Source: Sabellastarte sp. h YS-2021 (taxonomy: Eukaryota; Annelida; Polychaeta; Sabellida; Sabellidae). From it: a stretch of 64,000 nucleotides of DNA. The notes under the pieces are model-generated. The model did no database searches. It saw only the letters and a program-made list of their open reading frames with translations, and had not been told where the DNA came from. The DNA lies in assembly GCA_964017235.1 (NCBI GenBank), contig OZ024940.1, positions 3,410,001-3,474,000 on the forward strand, written 5' to 3'. The translations under genes and the position numbers were made by a program. Positions 1 through 34,040 of the stretch are shown here, one piece after another (position 1 is the stretch's first letter; every line of letters starts with the position of its first letter).

Positions 1-768
1 TACGTAATCTGCATGTGTTTTTAACCAATCAGTGTGCTTCGTTCAGTTAACATTTCCCCCAATGTAGATCTCCTGCCATGTTTATTATTTGTCACGACAA
101 AAACCGTACTGTGTTGGTGTAATTTTTATGCAAAATTACCACACATATTTAATTATTTCTATATTTTTTGCCATTATAAAGTTGGCTTTTAGGCAGCTTA
201 AATCCCAAGGCTATTTGTGTAGACATTTTGCAGTAAAACTTGCTCATCAAATAGTACCCCCCCACCACCACCACCTCACATGGCTTTACATATTTATACA
301 CGGAGTAACCACCTCTTCAAGTAGAATTCTGTAAGATAGTATTTCCAGGCCTTTGGGGCAAATTTTCCACTGAAAATATTCACCCTCTTATGTAGAGTTC
401 CTGTTAAAATGGAATTGTTGTATATCTGAACGCGTGAATATCAACTAAACAGGTTTCAGTGGCAGACCAATTATTTGCCATTTTCCATACACACAAACCC
501 AATTGGTAGCTATCAGTGAAATAGTTGACTCTTGTCCTTTAGAAAGACTTTTAAGTGGAAATTGACACCCTGTTACCTGAAAATCCACATTAAGTATTTC
601 TCCGATGCCTTAAAACATTTTTAGTGGATTTATCTGTACCTCAAAAATATCAACATATTTCTTTGAATGTCAAAGAAGATGCTATCGTTTGATCAGTATG
701 GCTAGTTGCAGTTGAACCCCCCCCCCCCCCCCCCCCCCAACCCCCCAACCCCATATAAATACAGCTCT

Positions 769-899
769 GGGCCCTAATCACAAAAGGGATCAAGCTCAAG
801 TTGAGCCAAAAATCAGCTCAAATGGAGAGAAAAACAGCTGTAAACTTGAGCTGATTTTTGGCTCAACTTGAGCTTGATCCCTTTTGTGCATACCAGCCC
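769..899. repeat. Fold-back MITE, about 130 bp
   Basis: Two nearly perfect arms of about 43 bp, beginning CACAAAAGGGATCAAGCTC on the left and ending with the reverse complement on the right, surround a loop of about 25 bases. Each arm also contains its own smaller inverted repeat (AAGCTCAAGTTGAGC). A diverged relative lies at 18,487-18,618. Confidence 0.8.
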
Positions 900-1249
900 A
901 GATGGCCAGAATTCCATTTTAAGTGGTGCTAAATATTCTCCTTCAAAGTTTTAACTTTCTTGGAAAGGAGGATGTTATATTTTTCAGTTCAAAACCCTGT
1001 AATGTAAAATCTGGTGGTTCATTTCTACCTAAGGTGTCTAGACAGCAGGGCTAAGCCTCACCATTTAAAACGGGGCCATATTTTCTACTTAACCGAGCTC
1101 TACTTGTGAGGGGGTTATAAACTGTATCAAGTGTTCCTTGTCATGTGATTAACCGTTTGACTGCCATGTCGGTTCACCAGTGGCCTGCAGTTTATATATA
1201 AAGCTGCACCGTCTCTGTCATGCTAGTCTGGGAGGGGGATGGGGGGAAG

Positions 1250-1490
1250 GGGTGATATAGTGGGTGATAAACTCACCTGCCACATCTGAAATCGTGGGTT
1301 CAAATCCCTGCTCCAACTTGAGGTGTGAAAACAGGCCATTGCTTGCCAGTTACTTGATGGCTTTACACAGTACAGAAACTTACACACCAGCTAGTATGCA
1401 CTGGGTTCCTCCATCTGTTCAGCTATCCATCGTGATATGAACCCTGTATACAATATGTTGAAAGCTCTGTTACATCCAGATCAATCAATC
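1250..1490 (+). mobile_element. tRNA-derived SINE, family B (old copy)
   Basis: A pol III B-box-like word (GGGTTCAAATCCC, about 1,297-1,309) is followed by a body that resembles the copies at 19,676-19,893 and 37,133-37,590: a GCTTGCCAGTTACTTG-type segment, then a CTGGGTTCCTCC-type segment, then a TCAATCAATC tail. It is diverged and I see no target duplication. Confidence 0.6.
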
Positions 1491-2122
1491 AAGCAATGTC
1501 AGCAAGCCAGTTGGCACTTGAGATCTGAACTTTTAGATTTGTATAGTGTGAAACAGTCTGGTATGATATATATTAAAATAAGGCAAAGAGAAAATACTAT
1601 TGATATTTAGGTTTTCATTCAAAAGAATTGCGTTCTTGATTTTTTTTTCACCGTGATGTGATTAGCCCAGGTACAGCATGGCATATAAACCGATCTCTTG
1701 GCAGTGAAACGATTAAACCTAACTTGAGATGTTTTTATGCTGTCCAGTTTAGGTGTTTTGTATGACAGGAAATTAACTGATTTTGATTCTCAATAGTTAT
1801 AGTAATATTAAACAACAGTTTTCGAAAATGTTGAATAATCAGTTGAAATTTGAGTTAAAGTATACAAGATTTTAAAGTTTTATTTGCAAAACTTATAGCA
1901 AATCTGTGTGTGTTTAGTTGATTGTTTGTGAATGGTTTTATTTTGAAATGTGAGTAAACAATATTAATCATTTCTTCTAATCTGTTTCAAGAATATTAAC
2001 ATATGAATGAAAATAATACTGTAGAAAATAATAAACACGACATATTGTTTGTTTGCATGTTCTTTATTTGTTAAGTTTGGCTTTCCATTTAAACTTTTTC
2101 AAAGAATATTCTTGTTTTCCAG

Positions 2123-24033
<21,911 letters not shown>

Positions 24034-25097
24034 CACACACCTTGCTTATAGTAGATTATTATTATTTTCTGGTTACAATGTGCTTGTGTCTCTTTGAGTT
24101 TTTTGTGCTCTCGACGAAAAAACAAAACAAAGATGTACGTGTTTAAAAAAGAGAAATATTGTGTACAAACAGCTCTGTACAGATGACGTGTATACTTTTT
24201 CCCAGCCATCCAGGGGTGTGTTTTGTTTGTGTGTGTGTTCTTTCACTATTTATATATAATTATTTTGTTTTGTTTTGTTTTTTAACCACGTGTCCATTTG
24301 TGTGTTTTGTATACGCATACAAATATATATATACATACGTACACTTTTTATGTGAATATATATATATTTGCTGAAGCAAAAAGTCAGAAAGTTTGACATA
24401 TCTTACCACAACTGTCTCTCTGTTATGTTTTTATAAATATATCTTTATATCTTACCATTGTTTATCGTATCATGTATGTTTGTGAATTTATTCCGTCAAC
24501 AACAACAAAAAAAGCATATTAAAACGTCTCCTCCTTTCTCGTAACACAGATAAAAATAGTGATGTGTCAAAATAATCAATACACCTTGTGTTTTAGAATG
24601 GGTAAATTCCTGCCTGTTAATTCCCACGTCTTTTTTTTATTTTTTGTGGCCTAGATGCTTATGTTTTCGTTACAGTTTGTCTGTGCTCACCTAATATGTT
24701 CTTCTTCATCCGTAACCTCCTCCAAGTGGCAGTTTATGTGATGTTAGGGAAAGAATCCTGTGTTTATGATGTCATGACGTTACCCTGTAGTATTGTGTTA
24801 GATGTGGTTACATTCTGCTTGTATGGTGTTCATGTTTTCTGGACATATATCTACATACGGTTGGTTATCCCACAGCACCGACTGATTATGTCGCCGTGTG
24901 TCTCGATCTTATCACGTCAACCTTGTATCTTCATATGCTACAAGACGCGGGATAAATGTCACGTATATTCTTTTTTTTTAGACCAAAACTAAAGATTTCT
25001 ACACTTTTTGGACAACAGCCTCTGATGCCCAAAAAATGCAGCGAAATCTTCTTGAGCACTTTGTGTGTGATGGTGTTTAGGGACGCACAGATTTTGT

Positions 25098-25497
25098 TAG
25101 GGGTGCGACCGAGCAGTCAACAGTCGCCGAGCGAGGCAAATTTCACGAAAATTCGATCCCAATTTTAAGAGTCGACTACTCGTGTGTATACAAGTATATA
25201 ACAACCTATTGAAGCGGTTACATTTTTTAGGAAATAAGAAATAAATAACATACCTTGCTAGCATTAAATCGCATAATCCACCATTTTTAACATAATATTA
25301 AGTATATTATATGATGACATCAGCTAATTCAAGTGATTCAAAGGTTTTATCTCTATATTTTTATTGTTTACGGGAGCCGCCATATTGGATGTTGGTTCCT
25401 GTAATGGTGGATACTAAACTTCGCGAGTGCTCGATGTCGAGTCGATTTTTGGTCCGCGAGTAATCTGCCCGAATTATTTGTACTCGTCCCACCCCTA
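25098..25497. repeat. MITE with TAGGGGTGSGACGAG-type ends
   Basis: Left end TAGGGGTGCGACCGAGCAGT, right end GTACTCGTCCCACCCCTA, inverted with mismatches. The interior has TCGAGTCGATTTTTGG-type words and no open frame. The terminal word resembles hAT-type MITEs, but I find no clean 8-bp target duplication. Confidence 0.6.
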
Positions 25498-27716
25498 GTA
25501 TTGTTGAAAAAAAACTGTTTTTTCTAGTTAAGTGACAATGTATTTGTTTTTAAACCAGAACTGTCCATACTTCAAGAATGACGCTGTGATGGTTGTTTCA
25601 CCTTTATCTTCATTATTAGGAGTCCAATGTTTGGATAGCAATTACGTCAGTGTATACACTGAAATCTACATTTATGCATTGACTGGATATCTGTCCATAA
25701 TTTGCTGATGTTAGTCAGGCCGCCTTGTTTTGGCAAACGTGGTAGGAAAACTAAGAATCGGTCAAAGAGACAAAATTGGCAATCGTTCGGTGCTGTGCAA
25801 CCATCCGTTTGAACCAGTTATACTGAACTGGTCTGAAATGCATGTCTCAAATTACTTGCCACAACTTTGTGTAACTCCTATCTATGAAATTAATGAATAG
25901 GCTTAAACATGCAGGGGTGGCTGCTTTGAGATGGCCTTAAGAATTATAATGGTTACGGAAAAGTAATTGGCGATATGAGACATATTTAAAACGGCCACCA
26001 GAAAGTCAGCCGGTAAAGATCACAGCCTTCTAATGTCACTTACTAATTGTTAAATTTGTTGTTTAAGTTTGAATAGCTAGCCGTAAGTTGGACGATGGAA
26101 ACGGCCTCGAGTTAAAGCGACCTCCAAGTAATCATTTGTGATGACGGTTTTAGTGTTCTCTATGAGCAGATATATATATGTCTCCTTTTTAAATCAACCA
26201 CAGCCAATAGTTAACAGTTTTATAGCGAAATACCCTTACAATTTCCCGATAGCCGGAAATTCATAAATATGTGCTCAAAGTTGATGTCTGACAAATATGA
26301 CGTCAACGAGGGGGTCATGTGACCTGTTGGCAGGACAAACCATTGTAACTCGGCCTGTTACAATTTGGTTTCAAATAGGAAAACGCTCAAATTCTTCACC
26401 ACTACATAGAATGGCTCCCACAAACAGCTATTGTCTGGAAAGGGTATTTCTGATTAAAATGTAAGTAAACACTTAAATGTTCGAAATTTATACTTAATAC
26501 AAGTTTTCCTGGTCAGCATACGTGACCAATAAAAATCTGAATAAATCAATCTCGGTTCAAAATTTTCTCTGTACAGAGCCCAAAGTCATCATCGCAAAAT
26601 GAAGTTACTCGAGGCGTGTTAAACCGGGGCATATTTTCATTCTGAATAGTTTATGGCTTCCTTGGGTCTTTCAAAGTATTCTTCTTATTTTTGAGAAGCT
26701 GATGAGGGTATATTTACTGTTTGTTGCAAATGTATTTATGTGAATGAAGTATTGTTGTTTGTTAGTGAGTTGATTTTCAAGGATTCAGGCATAGCAGTAA
26801 GATGTAAGAGAATTGTACATACGTGTCCAGTGTCTTTGTTTTTCTTGGCTTATTTTTGTGCGAGTACAAGAACATATGTAAGTTACAATTCCTGCATATA
26901 TTGACAAGAACTGCAAAATCTAAATAACCACTTTGACAAAGTGAGAAGCTTAAAACACCCTCTTCACTGTCTTACATTTAAGATACCACTTAAGCCAAAA
27001 GTCAGTGTCAAAAATGTAGTGATTAGCAACTGAGAAAATTCGATATATGTTAGATATGAGAGAGAAAAAAACACTTAGGTTTGAGGCCTTGAGTGAAACC
27101 CCATGTTTCTAAGCATAGACGCGCATTTAATTTCATTTTTTAATTCTGTAATTTTCTGTTCTAGAAAGCACGTCTTCAAGATGACGTGTACGTGTCTACT
27201 AACACATATCTCTGGAGCAATAAATGATCTCACTACATCAAGTAGAGCAGTTATCTAGTATTTACATTTCCTTGCTTTATCAGGGCTGTTCTGCCCAAAA
27301 TGTGAAAAAATTTAAAAAGCGATCATATATATATATATTTGTATTTCATTCAACCCAATGCTTGCTTGTAATTTAGCACTAGTCTGAAATTGGCACAGAA
27401 ATGAAGTAAAACCAGTGAATTCATAGTGAAAACTAATTGGGTCGGCTGATCTATAAAACTGAGGATGTGAAAGCTGCGTGCTGATTGGTCACGTGCCAGT
27501 TTGAAGTAAAATCTTGCATTATCACCCGTTTAAAAAAAATTACTCTAGAAGGGTCGTTCACACTATATCTTTTAAGTATATTTGCATGCTGCCCTTGAAT
27601 AGCCGCAATTTACAGGAAGTACAAACAACAATATTTACGTTCATGCAGAATTATAAACACAACCAGTGCTGTCAACTTTAGAGTAAACTGTCCTTACTAA
27701 CATCACATCTATAAAT

Positions 27717-27742
27717 TTTATATTTATTTATTTATTTTTTTG
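27717..27742 (+). promoter_or_regulatory. AU-rich element in the putative 3' UTR
   Basis: TTTATATTTATTTATTTATT contains overlapping ATTTA pentamers, the classic AU-rich instability motif. It would act only if the PCBP 3' UTR reaches this far. Confidence 0.3.
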
Positions 27743-28555
27743 GAGAATGAACATAATTAACATGTTCTTACTATTTAAAAGCAGGATTTTTTTTCTCTTT
27801 CCAAGGCATAATCTCAATGCATAATAATAATTTTTAGAACTCTTTTTTTATCTGTTTAAGTTCCCTGTTTTCATTTATAAATTCATTAAAATAACCATGA
27901 CACATCTTTACTAAAATGTCCACTTACTTTTTGCTCAATTGTTCCTGATTAGCATGTCCACAAAGCGAGGTTGTGCATTGATACGTTTGTATGTTATTAC
28001 TTTATATTTCAAGAGAAATACACGATTGAGCTCTTGTACATCAAACTGAAGGTTTTAACTGAATAATTTTAATCGATCTTGAAAAGAAAGTATCAAGTGT
28101 AACCATATCAATTTTTCTAGTTCTTTTAATATTGTAGAATGCTTTAGTAAATAGAGATTGTAAACATAGTGAAATGACATTAATTAGAATCTATGAATAT
28201 TTGACTTTGCTTAAATATTCAGTTGCTTTAAAATTCAAGTTCATCATATTTAAAAGAAAATATAAATTATAGTCTAATTTTATTCCAATTAAAAAGTAAA
28301 ACAGAAACCTCTCATTACAACTAGTAGTAATCGTGGCAGAAGTCTTACGTAACTTGTGTTTTTAAAAAAAAAAAAAAAAGATTTTGGCAAAGATATATTT
28401 TCAGAGGTTTATGTATGTGTCTTTTGTGTCTGTGAAATCGAACTACTGTGTTCAGTCGCACATCGAAAACATTATTTTAGCAAAAAAAAATAATTTTGTT
28501 TTAACTAGTCACACGCAAAAGGCAATATGTATTTATATATATAACCTCAATTTGA

Positions 28556-28556
<1 letters not shown>

Positions 28557-28590
<34 letters not shown>
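28557..28590. repeat. TA dinucleotide microsatellite
   Basis: A run of alternating TA of about 30 bases after ATATATATACATA. Confidence 0.85.
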
Positions 28591-28596
<6 letters not shown>

Positions 28597-31500
28597 TCAA
28601 TGCGGATGGCTGGGACTCGGGATGTTAAGCAAGGTCAGCCATCCACTTCGTAAAAGAGAGCCTGTAGAGCACAAACCTCCGCCAGGGGTGGTTTCTGAAA
28701 AATCGGGATTATTTTTTGGGATCCAGATCTTTCCCACAATGCAATCACTGCTTCCTTTGGTCAGGCAAACAAAATATATCGAATGTGATTGAAAAAAGTG
28801 TTTTTGTGAAAATAACAAAATCGTTTATCCTATAAACTGCTATTCAGTGGATAGTCATTTTAGATTATTGATAAAATCAAATTGTCTTAAAGAAATATAT
28901 ATTCTGTGTAAATTCTTCACATGTATGTTCAATATTCTATATTCTTTCTGGAGACCAATTCTTTTGCAAAAGAAATTAAATGCAAACAGGTATTTCTAGG
29001 TGTTCACACACACATAAAAAAAGTATTTCTTTTTTTTGCAAGTTCTTGCCAGTTTTGAATCCGCATGCTTCATGAAAGACATTGTGTTCATTCAGAATAT
29101 ATCTCTATATATAATATATACACAAGGGTGTACGCAATATCTCGTCTAATTTGTGCTTTGTGCTAAAAAAACCTGTCTAGTCTGTTAGACCAAAGAACAT
29201 ACATAGTCGTCCAAGAGTTGCTTATATCCGCCTTTATATGTGTATAACACAGTTCAGTGCTTGGCGATGACTTTGGACTGTTTATTGCGATGACGATAGT
29301 ATGTTGTATAGACTTGTTGTCTCTCGTGTGTGGAATTTTAAACTATTCAAAGTATACATATTTATTGGTAGTGAGAGTTTCGCATTTTTAATTGTTCTCT
29401 TTTGTGTGTGCATTGCAAAATAAGCAGGCCAGTTTGCTGAACGCCCCTCATTGCTTTTTGACGTACATTTTTCTTTATGTTAATTATAACGTATGTGTGA
29501 TGATTTTATGTTTACTTTGAAAATGTTAATGAGTGTTATTGCGTTACTGTTCTTGTATGTGCGTTGAATGTGTGTTCTGCGCTATTTTGTATGTTTACTT
29601 TTTTTTCATTTTCATTTTGGCATTTTTGTCTTTCATAGAATGTGGACTGTGTTTGTATAAAGAAGGTCAGGAGGTTATTTCAAGGTCACGTATGGACAGA
29701 CACTAACATAGCACACGACCACACCGCCACAAACGCAATGGAGGCTTCTAGATTGTGCTACTGGGTGAGCACTAAAACACAAAACCTCCGTAAATAGGTA
29801 CCTGGTCAAATCCCAGTAGATGGAACAGCCGGCAGTCTCTGATTGGCTCAACACTATTTGGTGACTGTTCCATTGTATGAACATGGATTATCTATCTATA
29901 AGCTTGTGTTAAATGATATTTCTGGTTTTAAGATACTTTAAGGTGGTGTAGATATTTTGTGATATTTTATGTCCAAATACACAGAGCGATCAATTTTACA
30001 ATGAAGTATGTGCCAGTATTTAAATGATGAATGGTGGTTTTGTTTGAGGTTTTTTGGGTTGTTTATTTAATAAAGTGGTAAACATGCAAGGACCTTCGAC
30101 ATAAAAGCACATCTGCCTTTGTCTGAGAACATATATGTTTATATTTGTATGTTATAAAATTGACAAATATCTTTAAAAACTGTTCAAAGCTTTTGAATTA
30201 ATATATTATCATTTTCTGTGGCTAAAACAATGAAAGAATTTGCAATATAAATAAGGTCAATATTTGTCGACAACTTTCAGATATGTTTTAAAAATGTGGA
30301 GGCTCCTTACAACCATTTTGGGTATTTCATGGATTTTTATATGGCATTGGGGGTTGGGGGGGGAATCAGTTATTGTATTTGGTGCAGAACTTTGGCCTAC
30401 TTCTTTAGGATTGCTATGGAAGTGTGTGGACTGGGCCTCGGCGTGATGTACTAAATGGGCCGCCGGTGTGCATATACGAGCCATACGTCCTGCCCATGGT
30501 GATAAAACAGGAAGCCAGGTGTTATTCAAGTGAAAAACATGCATAGTTAAATAATAAATACGCTTGCCATAATCAATAGAGTTGTTTTGTTTCTGTTTTT
30601 ATTTTGTGTTAGCGAGGGCTGGGTTGGCAGCATCCGCTGTCTTTCAAATCGAGACCACTGCACTGAAATACCTTGCTAAAATATTATAGAACTGTTGTTT
30701 CCTCTGTCCAAATCTTGGAAATGGTGGTAAAACTTAATGTTGTGGAAAGGGACGATAAATCTGAAGAAATGAGAAACTTTTTAATGGGTATTTCAGGTCT
30801 TATGGCAGTTTTGGCAAGCCTGTTAAATTTGTTACAAACGCCACTAGTTCCGAGTCTATTTGTTTCGGGTTTCACTCTGAAACAGAAAGCATTTCCACGC
30901 ATGTATCCCAGCGTAGGAACAATGCGGAACTGCTGCCAATCCCTCCCACGTTGAGCTAAGATTTGAAATAATTAGTAGTTTTCAGTGATAATATTTTTAA
31001 GACATCACACTGTATGTTATTAACAGATGTCCCATTATAAGTCCACTGTGAGTCATTTGTACATACGCAGAATTTGGCTAAAAAACTTCGACATCACTTT
31101 CAGACTGTTAGGCACTGAATACACTTATTAAAATATGGACATTTTTAAGTAATAATTACATTTTCTGTTTTCACTTGTGCAATACACGTTAAAGAAGTAA
31201 TGCAATTTTTCTTTCATCCAGAAATTTGGGTGAAACGTTTTTCTTTGGAGATATTCTGTTAGTTACAATAGGTAGAAGTCACATGATCACACGATTTAAA
31301 TATTTAAAACTGTGCGAAATTCTAGATATATAGCCATATTATATATGTGTGTGTTCTATTGTTTATCAAATATTGTTACATTGTATAAAAACTCACTGTT
31401 AAGCCTACACAGAAGAAGTATAACGTTTTATCTGTAAGGACACCAAGGCTGTAAATATTCACAAAAAAAAAAAATGTAAGGCCTGCAGTTAAAAAAAATG

Positions 31501-31911
31501 CAGTTTTTGAAAAATACTAGGTGCCCCGTGATTTGGTGCAAAACAAAAGAAAATCTAACACGAGAGCACCGACAAGGTCAAACAGCTCCGATGCTTTTTG
31601 AGTGCAAATAATAAAAAATTTTCTGTTAAAAAAAAACTTGGATTCAGACATGTAATCTGTTTCTTGTGTCATTGTCAACACTTCCTGAAAATTTCATCCA
31701 AATACGAAACTTTCTTCGAGTTTTTTTGCAAACAAACGCTGCCAGAAACATAACCTTCTTAGCGAAAATAATGAGAGCCATCTATATGAGAAAAAAACAG
31801 TTTACCAGTCGTTTTCAAAATATGTTTGAAACAAATATTGAATTGGAGGTTATTTTCTGAAAAAAAAAAAATAATAGTATAACAATTATAATAATGACTG
31901 GCAAAATAAAC

Positions 31912-32078
31912 TGACCAGGTTGTGTGGTTAGTCGGTTTGGTATTTCTAATCACTTGTCACCTGTGTGGTCGCGGGTCCGTGAGTCCAGTTCCTGTGACAA
32001 CCCATGAGGCACTGAGGGGGGCCCTGCCCCAATATATGCAACTGTTGAAAGGGGGACGTAAAAAAACAACCAAATTTT
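31912..32078 (+). mobile_element. SINE family A relative (diverged)
   Basis: GTGTGGTTAGTCGGTTTGGT (A-box region), CGCGGGTCCGTGAGTCCAG (B-box region), CCCTGCCCCAATATATGCAA, CTGTTGAAAGGGGGACGTAA. The block order matches family A but the copy is old. Confidence 0.6.
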
Positions 32079-32861
32079 GTAGAATGTCATATATTTTTTT
32101 TTGTTAATATTTACAGCATACAGGTGTCCTTGTTTGTTGAGAAATATTCACTGGTGCAATACCATGTCGCTATAATAAGTTTATACGCAAATGATATATT
32201 TACACACACAGTGTGATAGATACACAGACACCCCGGACCTACCACATCTTAACTGCAAGTTTAAGTCTTTTATTAAAAATTCTGAAGAGGTTTCAAAAGT
32301 GGACAACTGTGCTTCGTTTGTATGCTTCTTTGCAAGCAAGAAACCCCTAAAAAATAGCTACTATACAGTAGCTATCCGTTTGCCATTGTCTTGTGTATAA
32401 AACTATAAAACTCTGCATTTAACGTCACGGTCAGATGTAATTTGAAAAGAAAGAATATGTTAAGTGAATAGTGACATCAATGTGTATTCTCTTCAGGAGA
32501 ACTGTTTTTTTCTCGATGTCAAGAATATAAATCTGTTATGTTTTGTTGATATATGTGTGTGTGCGTGTTCTTTGTTGCCAAAATACATCATGTTGTATAG
32601 TCTCCTTGCAACAACGATAATTCTATGTACACATAATTTACGAGTGGAAATAAATCACTGGTGATGTTAATAATGCAGAACGGTGTGGTAATTAAATGGG
32701 ACGCCATATTCCTTGTGGCTATAGCAAACTATTGAGGTACTACTCGTTTACTTGTAATGATTTAATGCCGAGGACTATGTCGTCACTGGCCCTTGTGCTT
32801 TTCTGGTGAATGTTTTCTTTTGGACTCACGGGAACCCTTCTGTCTACCTTAGATTCTGTTG

Positions 32862-33025
32862 TGGAGGTTCTAGTTATACAGAGTCTACTGTATATAGTGG
32901 AAGTTATACAGAGTCTACTCTATACAGTGGAAATTAGCCATAACTAGAACCACAGCCTGTGGATATTGTTAGGTTCTAGTTATACAGAGTCTACTGTATA
33001 CAGTGGAAGTTATAAAGTCTATGAT
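32862..33025. repeat. 75-bp self-complementary satellite, array 1
   Basis: About two units plus fragments of GGTTCTAGTTATACAGAGTC / TACTGTATATAGTGGAAG / AGCCATAACTAGAACC. One unit is internally shortened. Confidence 0.85.
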
Positions 33026-33794
33026 ACTATAAAGATTAAGCATTGTACATAAAATTCTGATTAATGAGGACTTGGAGCACAAACCAGCGGTGGTTAATTG
33101 CTGTAAACTGGGTTGTAATTACATACAGTGGTTGGGGACCGGTTGACGCCCTCCTGTATAAAATCCTAAAATTTATTACAAGCATTTGAATGTGTCTTTG
33201 TATTGGGTTGCAAAACACTTTAAGTTTGCCTGCCAAAAAACAAGTAAAAAATAGGCTTAATATTTATGGTTGATGTGAAGTGAACATGAAGAGAATTTAT
33301 TGTGTGAAATTCGAAAATGAGAAAACTGGTATGGTCCGAAATGGCAAACTTAAAGAACACCAAATCACTTTTACTGCTAAGTAAACTTTGATTTGTTAAA
33401 CAATGACCATTTCGTGTGCAGTATTTGAAAGAATTGAAACATTATTAGCCACTACATTTTGCTTGACAAGCTTGACTCGGTAAAACAAAAGTTTGAATGT
33501 CTTTTTCAATGAATACGTTCCATCAATACAGCCTTCAACCGGTCACCTCCCACTTATCTTTTGTGATACATTTCAAAACACAGAGCTATATATGACAATT
33601 GTTGTTAGAGTTTTTGTAGTCAGTTTTTGTTCTTTCTTGTGGCAAATGCTGCTGTCAGGGAGTGATATTGGCGTGTTAATCAATTTGGTGAACCAAAGAT
33701 ATGGCGGAAAAATAAAGAATGCCTTTGACAGGAAGGTTTACAAAAGAGAAGTATTACATTCTAGTTGCTGAAATTACATTACAGATACTAAATA

Positions 33795-34040
33795 AGTTAG
33801 TCTACTGTATATAGTGGAAGTCAGACATAACTAGAACCAAATCCTGTGGATATTGGATGTTCTAGTTATACAGAGTCTACTCTATATAGTGGAAGCTAGC
33901 CATAACTGTAAGCAAATCCTGTGGATATTGGAGGTTCTAGTTATACAGAGTCTACTGTATATAGTGGAAGTTAGCCATAACTAGAACCAAATCCTGTGGA
34001 TATTGGAGGTTCTACATATACAGAGTCCACTGTATTGATT
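33795..34040. repeat. 75-bp self-complementary satellite, array 2
   Basis: Three units and a partial of the same repeat as at 32,862 and 48,040, separated from array 1 by about 770 bp of unique DNA. Confidence 0.88.

Larger units (their letters stand above)
1..2122. other. Intron (or 5' flank) before the first visible PCBP exon
   Basis: No coding sequence could be supported here. The sequence ends in a polypyrimidine stretch and AG acceptor at 2,121-2,122, so it is most simply a PCBP intron whose upstream exon lies outside the window. It contains a C-homopolymer of about 20 bases (about 719-738), a fold-back MITE and a SINE, listed separately. Confidence 0.6.
24034..31900 (+). other. Probable long 3' UTR of PCBP, then unique AT-rich DNA
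   Basis: No coding potential on either strand. T-rich, with AATAAA words at 25,240-25,250 and 30,069-30,074, and another at 34,788-34,793 that is followed by a GTGTGTTT element. Any of these could end the long isoform. Apart from one MITE, a TA microsatellite and A/T tracts, little repetitive DNA is present, in contrast to the rest of the window, which fits a conserved UTR in its first part. Confidence 0.45.

Noticed and set aside
28597..28680. Second 5S-like fragment (GATGTTAAGCAAGGTCAGCC)
   Set aside because: Only one short block resembles 5S rRNA and the order of the other blocks is not kept.
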